Source: Candidatus Omnitrophota bacterium (GTDB lineage: Bacteria > Omnitrophota > Koll11 > VGKN01). From it: 12,058 nt of DNA. Shown in pieces: positions 1 through 6,335 of the stretch (the first letter of the stretch is position 1; each line of letters begins with the position of its first letter). The position numbers were made by a program, and so were the translations under genes. Under the pieces are notes generated by a model. The model was not told the DNA's origin. It searched no databases and saw only the letters and a program-made list of their open reading frames with translations. Location of the stretch: assembly GCA_016867055.1 (NCBI GenBank), contig VGKN01000022.1, positions 1-12,058 on the forward strand. The letters run 5' to 3'.

Positions 1-1
1 C

Positions 2-157
2 TTTAGGAATGCTACCTACCTAATAGAGGTGGAGAATCCAAAATACGTATCCTCTGGAGTAAAGAGCATAACCATTAACGGCAAATATCAGCGCTCAAAC
101 TTAATAATTCCACAAGCACCTAACAAGGTGCATAGGATAAAGGTGGTGATGGGATAA
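2..157 (+). CDS. C-terminal end of a GH94-type protein (cyclic beta-1,2-glucan synthase / glycoside phosphorylase family), 5' end outside window
   Basis: Only the last 51 codons are present, in the frame beginning at base 2 and ending with TAA at 155-157. The peptide begins FRNATYLIEVENP and continues with GVKSITINGK, then IIPQAPNKVHRIKVVMG. This order matches the terminal beta-sandwich of GH94 enzymes as I know it: an aromatic-R-x-T-x-Y-x-I-x-V-x-N-P stretch, a G-V-x-S-I-x-V-[DN]-G turn, then I-P and H-x-[VI]-x-V-x-[LM]-G at the end. GH94 includes cellobiose and 1,2-beta-oligoglucan phosphorylases and the C-terminal part of cyclic beta-1,2-glucan synthase (NdvB/ChvB). The fragment cannot tell these apart and contains no catalytic residue. 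The neighbouring GH144-like and glycoamylase-like genes favour a beta-1,2-glucan enzyme. Confidence 0.68.
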   Translation, partial: FRNATYLIEVENPKYVSSGVKSITINGKYQRSNLIIPQAPNKVHRIKVVMG

Positions 158-180
158 ATAAGGTTATGAGCGAAAAACTC

Positions 181-255
181 TCCCGAATGAAGCAACTCAG
201 GAAAGTATAACTTCGGGATCCCGAAGTAGTTCTGAAGCAGTCGCTACAATCGGGA
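181..255. repeat. Nested 75-bp imperfect palindrome
   Basis: A perfect 18-bp palindrome, acttcgggatcccgaagt, occupies 210-227. Around the same centre, the outer arms 181-197 and 239-255 are inverted copies matching at 14 of 17 positions. The element begins 23 bases after the GH94 stop codon. As RNA it would form a long hairpin. It has no U-tract, so it may be an mRNA-end stabiliser or a dispersed palindromic repeat rather than an intrinsic terminator. Confidence 0.5.
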
Positions 256-271
256 AAAGTGCAAAGCGCCC

Positions 272-302
272 GCCTGCCAAAGAACTTGTTCGGCGGACAG
301 GC
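272..302. repeat. GC-rich inverted repeat sharing a motif with the 6110-6231 repeat
   Basis: GCCTG at 272-276 pairs with CAGGC at 298-302, and CC next to it can pair with GG across one bulged A. The right part (284-302, acttgttcggcggacaggc) recurs in variant form at 6175-6197, where gtgt is inserted and the G before gacaggc is an A. This suggests one dispersed intergenic repeat family. It is followed at 303-311 and 328-336 by a perfect 9-bp A/T stem (AAAACTAAA / TTTAGTTTT) and a run of CACTTT-like words up to the next gene. No gene is seen in 158-386. Confidence 0.45.
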
Positions 303-386
303 AAAACTAAAACCCAAAACATTAAACTTTAGTTTTACGCTTTTCACTTTGAACTTTACACTTTTTTAAAAAGGAGGGAAGGGTAT

Positions 387-959
387 ATGGTAAAAAAAAT
401 AGGTTTAATCAGCGTACTTAGTTTGGCATGCGTGGGGCTTGTGTTTGCAGCAAATAGTATATTGATAGATGATTTTAATACCGCAGAGAAGCCAAACAGA
501 ATAGGGGGAGATTTAGGTGTGTGGAACAAGGACCCAGATGATTTAACCCAGGGGTGCTCTATGACTTTTGATGGAGCAATAAGAAACAGAGATAGTGGTT
601 ATTCCCTTAGACTTGACTACGATGTGGATTCGCCGAACGCCGCCTACTGTGGTTTCTGGACTAAACTACAAAAGGCAGATTTTTCAAAACTTAGAAATTT
701 AGTCATAAATATAAAAGGGGATGAGAGAAGCGGTTTTACCACCCAAGTAAAACTGGAACTTAAAAATTCAAGAAATGAAACAGGTGCCTATTTACTCTCC
801 GGTATAACCAGGAATTGGAAAGAGTTTGTTATTCCTCTTTCTGAATTTAACGGTTTAACAAATTTATCTTCTATGGAGGAGTTAGTTATAACCTTTGATG
901 ATATAAATGCGACTGTAAAAAAGGGTACTCTCTACATAGACGATATCTCTGTTAATTAA
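387..959 (+). CDS. Small secreted carbohydrate-binding-like protein (CIA30/CBM11-type jelly-roll module)
   Basis: A strong Shine-Dalgarno (AAGGAGG, 371-377) sits 9 bases before ATG, so this start is secure. Residues 1-22 form a signal peptide, hydrophobic and ending VFA before ANS, a signal peptidase I site. The remaining ~168 residues are a single beta-rich module starting IDDFNTAEKPN. It contains WNKDPDDLTQGC, DYDVDSPNAAYCGFW, an NWKEFVIPLSEF strand and a final TLYIDDISV strand. The opening [IL]DDF, the W-x-x-F-x-[IV]-P-L strand and the closing [IL]YIDDI are the pattern of galactose-binding-like domains of the CIA30/CBM11 kind. No catalytic domain is present. C57 and C88 could form a disulfide; the same pair, equally spaced, occurs in the 5354-5965 protein. 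Likely role: an extracytoplasmic glycan-binding protein serving the enzymes encoded downstream. Ligand unknown; beta-1,2-glucan is inferred from context. Confidence 0.8.
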   Translation: MVKKIGLISVLSLACVGLVFAANSILIDDFNTAEKPNRIGGDLGVWNKDPDDLTQGCSMTFDGAIRNRDSGYSLRLDYDVDSPNAAYCGFWTKLQKADFSKLRNLVINIKGDERSGFTTQVKLELKNSRNETGAYLLSGITRNWKEFVIPLSEFNGLTNLSSMEELVITFDDINATVKKGTLYIDDISVN

Positions 960-965
960 AATTTT

Positions 966-1006
966 AAATAAAGGTCTGGCGTATTTATATGCCAGACCTT
1001 TATTTT
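966..1006 (+). terminator. Intrinsic terminator or attenuator just before the 1011 start codon
   Basis: A perfect 15-bp stem pairs 966-980 with 991-1005 around a 10-base loop. The core aaggtctggc / gccagacctt is GC-rich and is followed by a TTTATTTT tract (999-1006). It starts 7 bases after the stop of the 387 gene and ends 5 bases before the next ATG. No room for a promoter remains, so the downstream genes must rely on read-through or on a promoter inside the upstream gene. Confidence 0.85.
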
Positions 1007-1010
1007 CCTA

Positions 1011-3050
1011 ATGAAAAGAATATCTTTTGTAATAGCCTTTATTTTTATTTTTACTCCTTTATCATCTTGCCTTTGCGAAGAAACTATTAAAAAGGTAATG
1101 ATAGCGGATTTTGATTCAGGGGGTCTTACAAATAATTTAAATGGTTCTTCAGGAGCCTGGGCACTTGACACAGGTCTAAAAGACAGGATATGTCAGCCAA
1201 GCCTGAGTTCCGATACACGTATTGGAGATAAAGGATTCTCGCTAAAACTAACGTATAATGTTTTTGCGCCATGGAGCGAGAAGGCTGTAAATGGTTTTTG
1301 GACGAAACTAAATTCTCTGGACGCCTCAGATTTTGACCATCTGGAATTTTATGCAAAAGGGGATATCCGCGAGGGATTTCCCTCACAGTTCAAGGTAGAG
1401 ATAAACAAATATGCCGATAGAGAAACAGGTGAGATGTTGAGTGCAAGCTACATCATAGATAACCTGACAAGCAAATGGCAGAGATTTTCTATCCCGCTTA
1501 ATAAAATGACAGGCATAACAGACTGGAGGGAACTTCAGGAAATAGTGATAGTATTTCAGAATAGGAGACTAAATAAAAAGATAGGTGCTATATATATAGA
1601 TGAGATAGCCTTTATTAAAACCGGAAATCCCGGGCCAAGCCAGTTTGATAAGGTTCCATGGCCAGTGGGAAAGCTTCCCGAGGGCACAAGGCTTTCAAAT
1701 TTAGAGTATGCAAAGTTCCAAATATCTCGTCTCGCCGGATATCCCAAAAGACTTTACCAAAAGAAAATTTTTCCTAAGGACAATAAGAAATTCTTACTTG
1801 AGATAGCAAGAGATACCTGGAGATATTTTGAGAACACCACAGATAGAGACTCTAACCTTCCCCTTGATTATATTGAATTTTCTGAAAACTCTACCTTAGA
1901 TGAAAATACAAAAATAGGCGATTATACAAACGTTACAAATATAGGGCTGTATTTTATATGTATTGTATCGGCATATGAACTTGGATTTATCGAAAAGGAT
2001 ACCGCAATAGGGCTTATTAATAAAACACTGGATACCTTAGAGAAACTCCAAACCTATAAGGGGCATTATTATAACTATTATGATACGATGATGCTTTTTA
2101 GAACCACCTATTTTGTTTCATTGGTTGATTCTGGCTGGCTTGTAGCAGGCTTGATTGTGGCAAAAGAGGCCTTTGTCGAGGATACAGAACTTGCCAAGAG
2201 ATGTAAGAGACTTATAGATAAACAGGATTTTTCTTTATTCTATGACCCTGTGGAGGGACAATTCTATCACGGATTTTGGGATAATCTGGGCGTTTTTTCC
2301 GAATATCACTATGGAACACTCTACTCTGAATCCCGCGTAAGCAGCCTTATAGCGTTAGGAAAAAAGGAGGTTCCATTAGAGCATTGGTTTATGATGAACA
2401 GGACAATGCATGAGACTTGGAAATGGCAGAAGCAAACTCCAAAGAATAGGATAAAAAAGGAGTACAAGGGATATAATTTTTATGGCGGATACTATGAATA
2501 CAAGGGTATAAAATTAGTCCCGAGTTGGGGTGGAAGTATGTTTGAGGCACTTATGCCAACCCTTGTAATAGATGAAAAAAAACTGGCAAAAGAGGCTTTT
2601 GGCTTAAATGATTTAAACCATGTGCTGGCACAGATTAGGTTTGCCAAAGAGGAAAAGAATTTTCCTGTGTGGGGTTTCTCCCCCTCTTCAAATACGGAGG
2701 GAGGCTATTCGGAATATGGCGCAAGCCCCTGCGGGATAAAACCCTATAAGGATACCGTGGTAACACCCCATGCGGCATTTCTGGCTTTGGAGTTTGCGCC
2801 TGATGAGGCAATAAAAAATATAAGAGAGATGCTCAGGCTCTATAAAATTTATAGTGAATACGGCTTTTATGACGCAGTTAATCCCCAGACAAAAAGGGTT
2901 GCCTTAAGGTATATGTGTCTTGATCAGGCGATGATCTTGGTGGCAATAAACAACTATTTGAACAATGGTTCTATCAGGAGACACTTTCATAGGAATGCCT
3001 ACATAAAGGATGCGGAGTATCTTCTCTCAAGCGAGAAGTTTTTTGAATAG
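1011..3050 (+). CDS. Predicted lipoprotein: CIA30-like binding module fused to a glycoamylase-like (alpha/alpha)6 domain (PF10091-type, GH144/GH189-related)
   Basis: 679 aa. The N-terminus is hydrophobic and ends in a lipobox, LSSC at 17-20, predicting a lipoprotein. Residues ~30-203 are the same binding module as in the 387 gene (MIADFDSGG start, KWQRFSIPL, AIYIDEIAF), but with only one of its two cysteines (C61). Residues ~258-660 are a glycoamylase-like toroid: TWRYFE at 269, TNIGLY, GHYYNYYDT (351-359), VDSGWLVAGL, SESRVSSLIALGK, PSWGGSMFEALMP, a D-T-V-V-T-P-H-A-A-F-L-A-L segment, YGFYDAV, and YMCLDQAM with D637. These motifs are as in the middle domain of cyclic beta-1,2-glucan synthases (GH189) and in GH144 endo-beta-1,2-glucanases. 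Role: probably hydrolysis or transglycosylation of a beta-1,2-glucan outside the cytoplasm. Catalytic residues were not assigned. No Shine-Dalgarno precedes ATG 1011; the next ATG (1098) would delete the signal, so 1011 is kept. The 3' end overlaps the next gene. Confidence 0.85.
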   Translation: MKRISFVIAFIFIFTPLSSCLCEETIKKVMIADFDSGGLTNNLNGSSGAWALDTGLKDRICQPSLSSDTRIGDKGFSLKLTYNVFAPWSEKAVNGFWTKLNSLDASDFDHLEFYAKGDIREGFPSQFKVEINKYADRETGEMLSASYIIDNLTSKWQRFSIPLNKMTGITDWRELQEIVIVFQNRRLNKKIGAIYIDEIAFIKTGNPGPSQFDKVPWPVGKLPEGTRLSNLEYAKFQISRLAGYPKRLYQKKIFPKDNKKFLLEIARDTWRYFENTTDRDSNLPLDYIEFSENSTLDENTKIGDYTNVTNIGLYFICIVSAYELGFIEKDTAIGLINKTLDTLEKLQTYKGHYYNYYDTMMLFRTTYFVSLVDSGWLVAGLIVAKEAFVEDTELAKRCKRLIDKQDFSLFYDPVEGQFYHGFWDNLGVFSEYHYGTLYSESRVSSLIALGKKEVPLEHWFMMNRTMHETWKWQKQTPKNRIKKEYKGYNFYGGYYEYKGIKLVPSWGGSMFEALMPTLVIDEKKLAKEAFGLNDLNHVLAQIRFAKEEKNFPVWGFSPSSNTEGGYSEYGASPCGIKPYKDTVVTPHAAFLALEFAPDEAIKNIREMLRLYKIYSEYGFYDAVNPQTKRVALRYMCLDQAMILVAINNYLNNGSIRRHFHRNAYIKDAEYLLSSEKFFE

Positions 3051-5238
3051 AATAACCTCCCTATTTTTATTTAGTTTTATCCTCTCTATCTTGTTTCCCC
3101 CAACTTTGCTATTTGCATTAAGCGAAGAAGAACTCTTGGATTTAATTGAAAAAACCTCGGTAAGATTTTTTATAGATGAGATGGAGCCTTCCTCCGGCCT
3201 TATAAGGGATAGGGTAAATAATTTTACTAAGGATAAAAACAATACAGCAAGTATTGCCTCGTCAGGTTTTGGTCTTACGAGTTTATGCATTGCAGCAGAG
3301 AGGGGATGGATTTCAAAACATAGGTCAAAAAAACTCATCCTAAAATCCTTGAATTTTTTTCTTAAAAGGGTAGAGCATGCAAACGGATTCTTTTACCACT
3401 TTGTTGATATAAAAACAGGAAAAAGATTAGATAACTGCGAGGCCTCTTCTATTGATACTGCCCTGTTTCTGGCAGGAGCAATTGTTGCAAAAAATTATTT
3501 TAAAGACAAAAGGATAAGCAATCTCGTTGATGCGATATACGATAGAGTTAATTGGCAGTGGATGTTAAACAGCAAAGACACCATTTCAATGGGATATATT
3601 CCAGAAAGTGGATTTCTCAAGGCACACTGGAACCACTATTCAGAACATATGCTTCTTTACATCCTTGCTATTGGCTCAAGGACCTATCCTATATCAACCG
3701 ACTGTTGGCATACATGGGAAAGACCCGTGTATTCTTACGGCGAATTTGAATATATAAATTGTAGCCCTCTTTTTACGCACCAGTATTCTCATGCCTGGGT
3801 TGATTTCAGGGATAAGCATGATGATTATGCAGATTATTTTGAAAATTCTATACAGGCTACTATGTCCAACAGGCAGTTTTGTATGGATATTCAGGATAGG
3901 TTTAAAACCTTTAGAAGGGGTCTGTGGGGGTTAACCGCCTGTGACGGGCCTTATGGATACAAGGCTTACGGCGGCCCGCCCGTAGGACTTTCTGATATTG
4001 ACGGGACAGTTGCGCCCTCTGCTGTTTGCGGGTCAATAGTATTTGCGCCAAGGGAATGCATAGAAACCCTTAGACTGATGTATGAGGATTACAAGGATAA
4101 ACTATGGGGAAGATATGGGTTCTCAGACAGCCTTAATCTGGACAATGACTGGTATGCCAGTGATGTTATAGGCATAGACCAGGGCATAAGCGTTCTTATG
4201 ATAGAAAATTATAGAAGTGATTTCGTATGGAAGTATTTTATGAGAGAAAAAAATATAATAGATACCTTGATAAAGGTAGGTTTTAGATACCACCCCAAAG
4301 AAGCGCACATAGTAGATCTTAAGGGTAAATGGAATTTTAAAAGGGGCAATAAGGCAAATCTATCTGGCGATATATCCTTATCAGATTGGGCAAAAGTAGA
4401 GGTTCCTTCAACGTGGGAGAAAGAGGGTTTTAAGGGTTACGATGGTTATGCGTGGTATAGAGTTGAATTTGAACCTTCGCCACAGTTAAGATTTGCGTGG
4501 CAGAGAAGTAAGATAGCGCTTCTTATAGGCGGGATAGACGATTTTGACAGCACCTATATAAACGGAAAACTTGTTGGGAATTTCTATTCACGGATTAACA
4601 GATGGTTTTCTTATTGGGACAAAAGAAGGTTTTATATTATTCCTAATTCCTTGATAAATTTTAATGGAAAGAACGTTATCGCTATAAGGGTATTTGATAA
4701 GGGTGGAAATGGCGGGATATGGAAGGGACCTGTAAAGATAGGGCCTGTTGAGGAGTTGAATTTTAGGCCTTTATATGTGAAGCCAAATGGGTATATGTTA
4801 TATAGCCTTGAAGCCAAATGGCTTTGTAATCTGGGGGATGATATTATGTGGAAAGATATAGATTTTAATGATAGAAACTGGAAGAAAATTTTTGTGCCAG
4901 GTGAGATTGAAAAGGGGTTCTCAAAGGACTACGATGGTTTTTTCTGGTATAGGTTTCATATTCGCATTCCAGGGGATTTAAAGGATAAGAAGAAGTTCTT
5001 ATATATTGGCGCTATAGATGATGCGGATGAGGTATATCTAAACGGAGAGCTTTTGGGGAAGACTGGGCTATTCCCACCGGATTTTAAAACCGCTTATAAT
5101 AAGGAAAGAAAATATCTTTTAAAAGAGGATAAAATTCAGTATAATAATGACAACGTGATAGCGATAAGAGGTTTTGATATAATTAAGGAAGGAGGGATAA
5201 CAAAAGGACCTATTTCTATTATAGAAGAGGTAGAATAA
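3010..5238 (+). CDS. Secreted GH144-like beta-1,2-glucanase with two C-terminal GH2-type jelly-roll domains
   Basis: 742 aa. The signal segment is FLFSFILSILFPPTLLFA with likely cleavage before LSEEE. Residues ~41-418 are a GH144/PF10091 toroid: SVRFFIDEMEPSSGLIRDR, SGFGL (85-89), IAAERGWI, NHYSEHMLLYILAIGS, THQYSHAWVDF (256-266), GLTACDGPYGYKAYG, GTVAPSAVCGSIVFAP, GRYGFSDSLNL and IGIDQG. Candidate acidic active-site residues are E144, D149, E212 and D391, by conservation pattern only. Residues ~436-580 and ~595-738 are two copies of a beta-galactosidase-like sugar-binding jelly roll (W-x-x-[IV]-x-V-P, Y-D-G-[YF]-x-W-Y-R, [IV]GxIDDxDxxYxNGxLxG, NVIAIRxFD). ATG 3010 overlaps the upstream gene by 41 bases and has a GG word directly against it. 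TTG 3043, after gcgagaag, leaves an 8-base overlap and a tighter signal peptide and may be the true start. Likely translationally coupled to the 1011 gene. Confidence 0.85.
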   Translation: MRSIFSQARSFLNRITSLFLFSFILSILFPPTLLFALSEEELLDLIEKTSVRFFIDEMEPSSGLIRDRVNNFTKDKNNTASIASSGFGLTSLCIAAERGWISKHRSKKLILKSLNFFLKRVEHANGFFYHFVDIKTGKRLDNCEASSIDTALFLAGAIVAKNYFKDKRISNLVDAIYDRVNWQWMLNSKDTISMGYIPESGFLKAHWNHYSEHMLLYILAIGSRTYPISTDCWHTWERPVYSYGEFEYINCSPLFTHQYSHAWVDFRDKHDDYADYFENSIQATMSNRQFCMDIQDRFKTFRRGLWGLTACDGPYGYKAYGGPPVGLSDIDGTVAPSAVCGSIVFAPRECIETLRLMYEDYKDKLWGRYGFSDSLNLDNDWYASDVIGIDQGISVLMIENYRSDFVWKYFMREKNIIDTLIKVGFRYHPKEAHIVDLKGKWNFKRGNKANLSGDISLSDWAKVEVPSTWEKEGFKGYDGYAWYRVEFEPSPQLRFAWQRSKIALLIGGIDDFDSTYINGKLVGNFYSRINRWFSYWDKRRFYIIPNSLINFNGKNVIAIRVFDKGGNGGIWKGPVKIGPVEELNFRPLYVKPNGYMLYSLEAKWLCNLGDDIMWKDIDFNDRNWKKIFVPGEIEKGFSKDYDGFFWYRFHIRIPGDLKDKKKFLYIGAIDDADEVYLNGELLGKTGLFPPDFKTAYNKERKYLLKEDKIQYNNDNVIAIRGFDIIKEGGITKGPISIIEEVE

Positions 5239-5253
5239 GAGAGTAATTAAGCA

Positions 5254-5304
5254 AGTTATGAGTTGTTGGTTATGGGTGATAGGTTTTTAAATCAACTCAT
5301 AACT
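5254..5304. repeat. AT-rich intergenic inverted repeat of gttatgagttg words
   Basis: A 12-bp perfect inverted repeat pairs 5254-5265 (agttatgagttg) with 5293-5304. Related words (ggttatgggtgat, actcatcac, ttataatttataac) fill 5254-5324. This low-complexity style is typical of dispersed intergenic repeats in many metagenomic genomes. It separates the GH144-like gene from the 5354 gene and has no terminal U-tract. Confidence 0.5.
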
Positions 5305-5353
5305 CATCACTTATAATTTATAACAATGTTCTATAATACAAGGAGGCGTTATT

Positions 5354-5965
5354 ATGTTAAAAAAAATCTTTACATTATGCTTAGCTGTAATCTTCTTAAG
5401 TGGTTGTGCCGAGACAAAGGTGGGTATTAAAAAGGAATCAAAGAAAGAGGAGATGCCCTCAGCCCTTTTTCTGGATGATTTTGACACCGCAGAAAAACCA
5501 AATAAATTTGGAGGAGACTCAGGCACGTGGAATAAGGACCCTGAAGATTTAACCCAGGGCTGTATAATGTCGTTTGATGGATTGGTTCGCTACGGCGAGA
5601 AGGGTTTTTCGCTAAAACTTGACTACGATGTAGATTCTCCAAATCCCGCCTACTGTGGCTACTGGTCAAGGCTTCAGGATAAGAACCTTTCTAAGTATAA
5701 ATACCTTGTTTTCTCTGCAAAAGGGGACGACATAGAGGGGTATACTACCAAATTTATGGTGGAACTTAAAAATGCAAAGCAGAAATCAAAATATATTGTA
5801 TCAGGAATAAATAACAACTGGCAGAGGTTTAAAATACCCTTATCAGAATTTAAGGAAATAACCGACTGGACATCAATGAAGGAATTTGTTATAACCTTTG
5901 ACGATGCAACTGTGACCAACAAGAGAGGTGGCATATACATAGATGAGATATATTTCTTACAATAG
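5354..5965 (+). CDS. Lipoprotein with one CIA30/CBM11-type carbohydrate-binding-like module
   Basis: 203 aa. AAGGAGG (5340-5346) lies 7 bases before ATG, fixing the start. MLKKIFTLCLAVIFLSGC carries a clear lipobox (LSGC, C18), predicting lipid anchoring. Residues 19-36 are a short charged linker. From residue ~37 the binding module runs to the end: LDDFDTAEKPN, WNKDPEDLTQGC, LDYDVDSPNPAYCGYW, NWQRFKIPLSEF, EFVITFDDA and GGIYIDEIYF. By eye it is more than half identical to the 387-959 protein, including the cysteine pair (C70, C101, 31 residues apart as in that protein), so the two are recent paralogues. One form is released and the other anchored. Probably a surface or periplasmic glycan-capturing protein for the enzymes upstream. 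It is the last gene before a terminator. Confidence 0.82.
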   Translation: MLKKIFTLCLAVIFLSGCAETKVGIKKESKKEEMPSALFLDDFDTAEKPNKFGGDSGTWNKDPEDLTQGCIMSFDGLVRYGEKGFSLKLDYDVDSPNPAYCGYWSRLQDKNLSKYKYLVFSAKGDDIEGYTTKFMVELKNAKQKSKYIVSGINNNWQRFKIPLSEFKEITDWTSMKEFVITFDDATVTNKRGGIYIDEIYFLQ

Positions 5966-5985
5966 AACTTAGCGCATATAGCAGG

Positions 5986-6030
5986 GATGTAAGCTCTGCT
6001 AAGAGCTGAACATCTTTATCTTAATTTTTT
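5986..6030 (+). terminator. Probable intrinsic terminator closing the glycan gene cluster
   Basis: GATGT (5986-5990) pairs with ACATC (6010-6014), and inside it AGCTC (5992-5996) pairs with GAGCT (6003-6007) around a 6-base loop. A U-rich run, tttatcttaatttttt, follows at 6015-6030. It begins 20 bases after the stop of the 5354 gene and ends 16 bases before the promoter of the ROK genes, consistent with a transcription-unit boundary. Confidence 0.65.
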
Positions 6031-6046
6031 ATAGAGTGAGAATGTA

Positions 6047-6074
6047 TTGACAGATAATTTTTTTGTGATATACT
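6047..6074 (+). promoter_or_regulatory. Strong sigma70-type promoter for the ROK genes
   Basis: TTGACA (6047-6052, perfect -35) is 16 bases from TATACT (6069-6074), with an extended -10 TG at 6066-6067. The expected start of transcription is near 6081, leaving a leader of about 255 bases to the ATG at 6336. The AT-rich dyad ttaattaatta at 6094-6104 lies just downstream of the start and is a possible operator, unproven. Confidence 0.7.
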
Positions 6075-6109
6075 TTTAAAAAATTTAATAATTTAATTAA
6101 TTAAGTAAA

Positions 6110-6231
6110 GCACCGCGGCCTTAGGGGCCCTACTTCGCTTGCCATACCGAGCTTGTTGAGGTACAGCCGTGCCTACTTGTTGTGTCGGCAGACAGGCGTT
6201 ATGACACGCAGGTGCGAAGGCAGGCAAACTT
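6110..6231. repeat. GC-rich dispersed repeat in the ROK leader
   Basis: A GC-rich block lies inside very AT-rich surroundings. It carries nested inverted repeats: CTTCGC (6133-6138) with GCGAAG (6214-6219), GTGTC (6182-6186) with GACAC (6203-6207), and the local dyad ggcc-ttagg-ggcc near its left end. The core at 6175-6197 is a variant of 284-302. It would be transcribed as part of the leader of the ROK operon. No known riboswitch class was recognised. No gene lies in 5966-6335. Confidence 0.5.
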
Positions 6232-6335
6232 TTGAGGAAGATGCTGTGGTGTATTAGATCATAAGGTTATAAATTTTGATCGTCAACTTTTTCAATAATT
6301 TTTCTAACAGGATAAATTTTTAAGAGGTGATATTG

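Noticed and set aside
120..347. 75-codon minus-strand frame over the gap after the GH94 end
   Set aside because: It overlaps the palindromic repeats and the GH94 C-terminus, lacks a ribosome binding site, and the peptide shows no domain or signal features.
4123..4308. Minus-strand frames of 60-140 codons inside the enzyme and ROK genes
   Set aside because: They are antisense shadows of strongly supported genes with clear domains on the + strand and have no signals of their own.
5254..5324. Possible CRISPR-like array in the repeated gttatgag / ctcataac words
   Set aside because: The words are short, degenerate and mostly inverted, with no regular spacer length; they are low-complexity intergenic repeats.
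5332..5337. TATAAT word before the 5354 gene
   Set aside because: It lies directly against the Shine-Dalgarno, so a transcript starting from it would begin at or after the ribosome binding site, and no fitting -35 is visible.
6327..6335. GTG start three codons upstream of the ROK ATG
   Set aside because: The GTG sits inside the AGAGGTGA Shine-Dalgarno that serves ATG 6336, so it cannot be the natural start.
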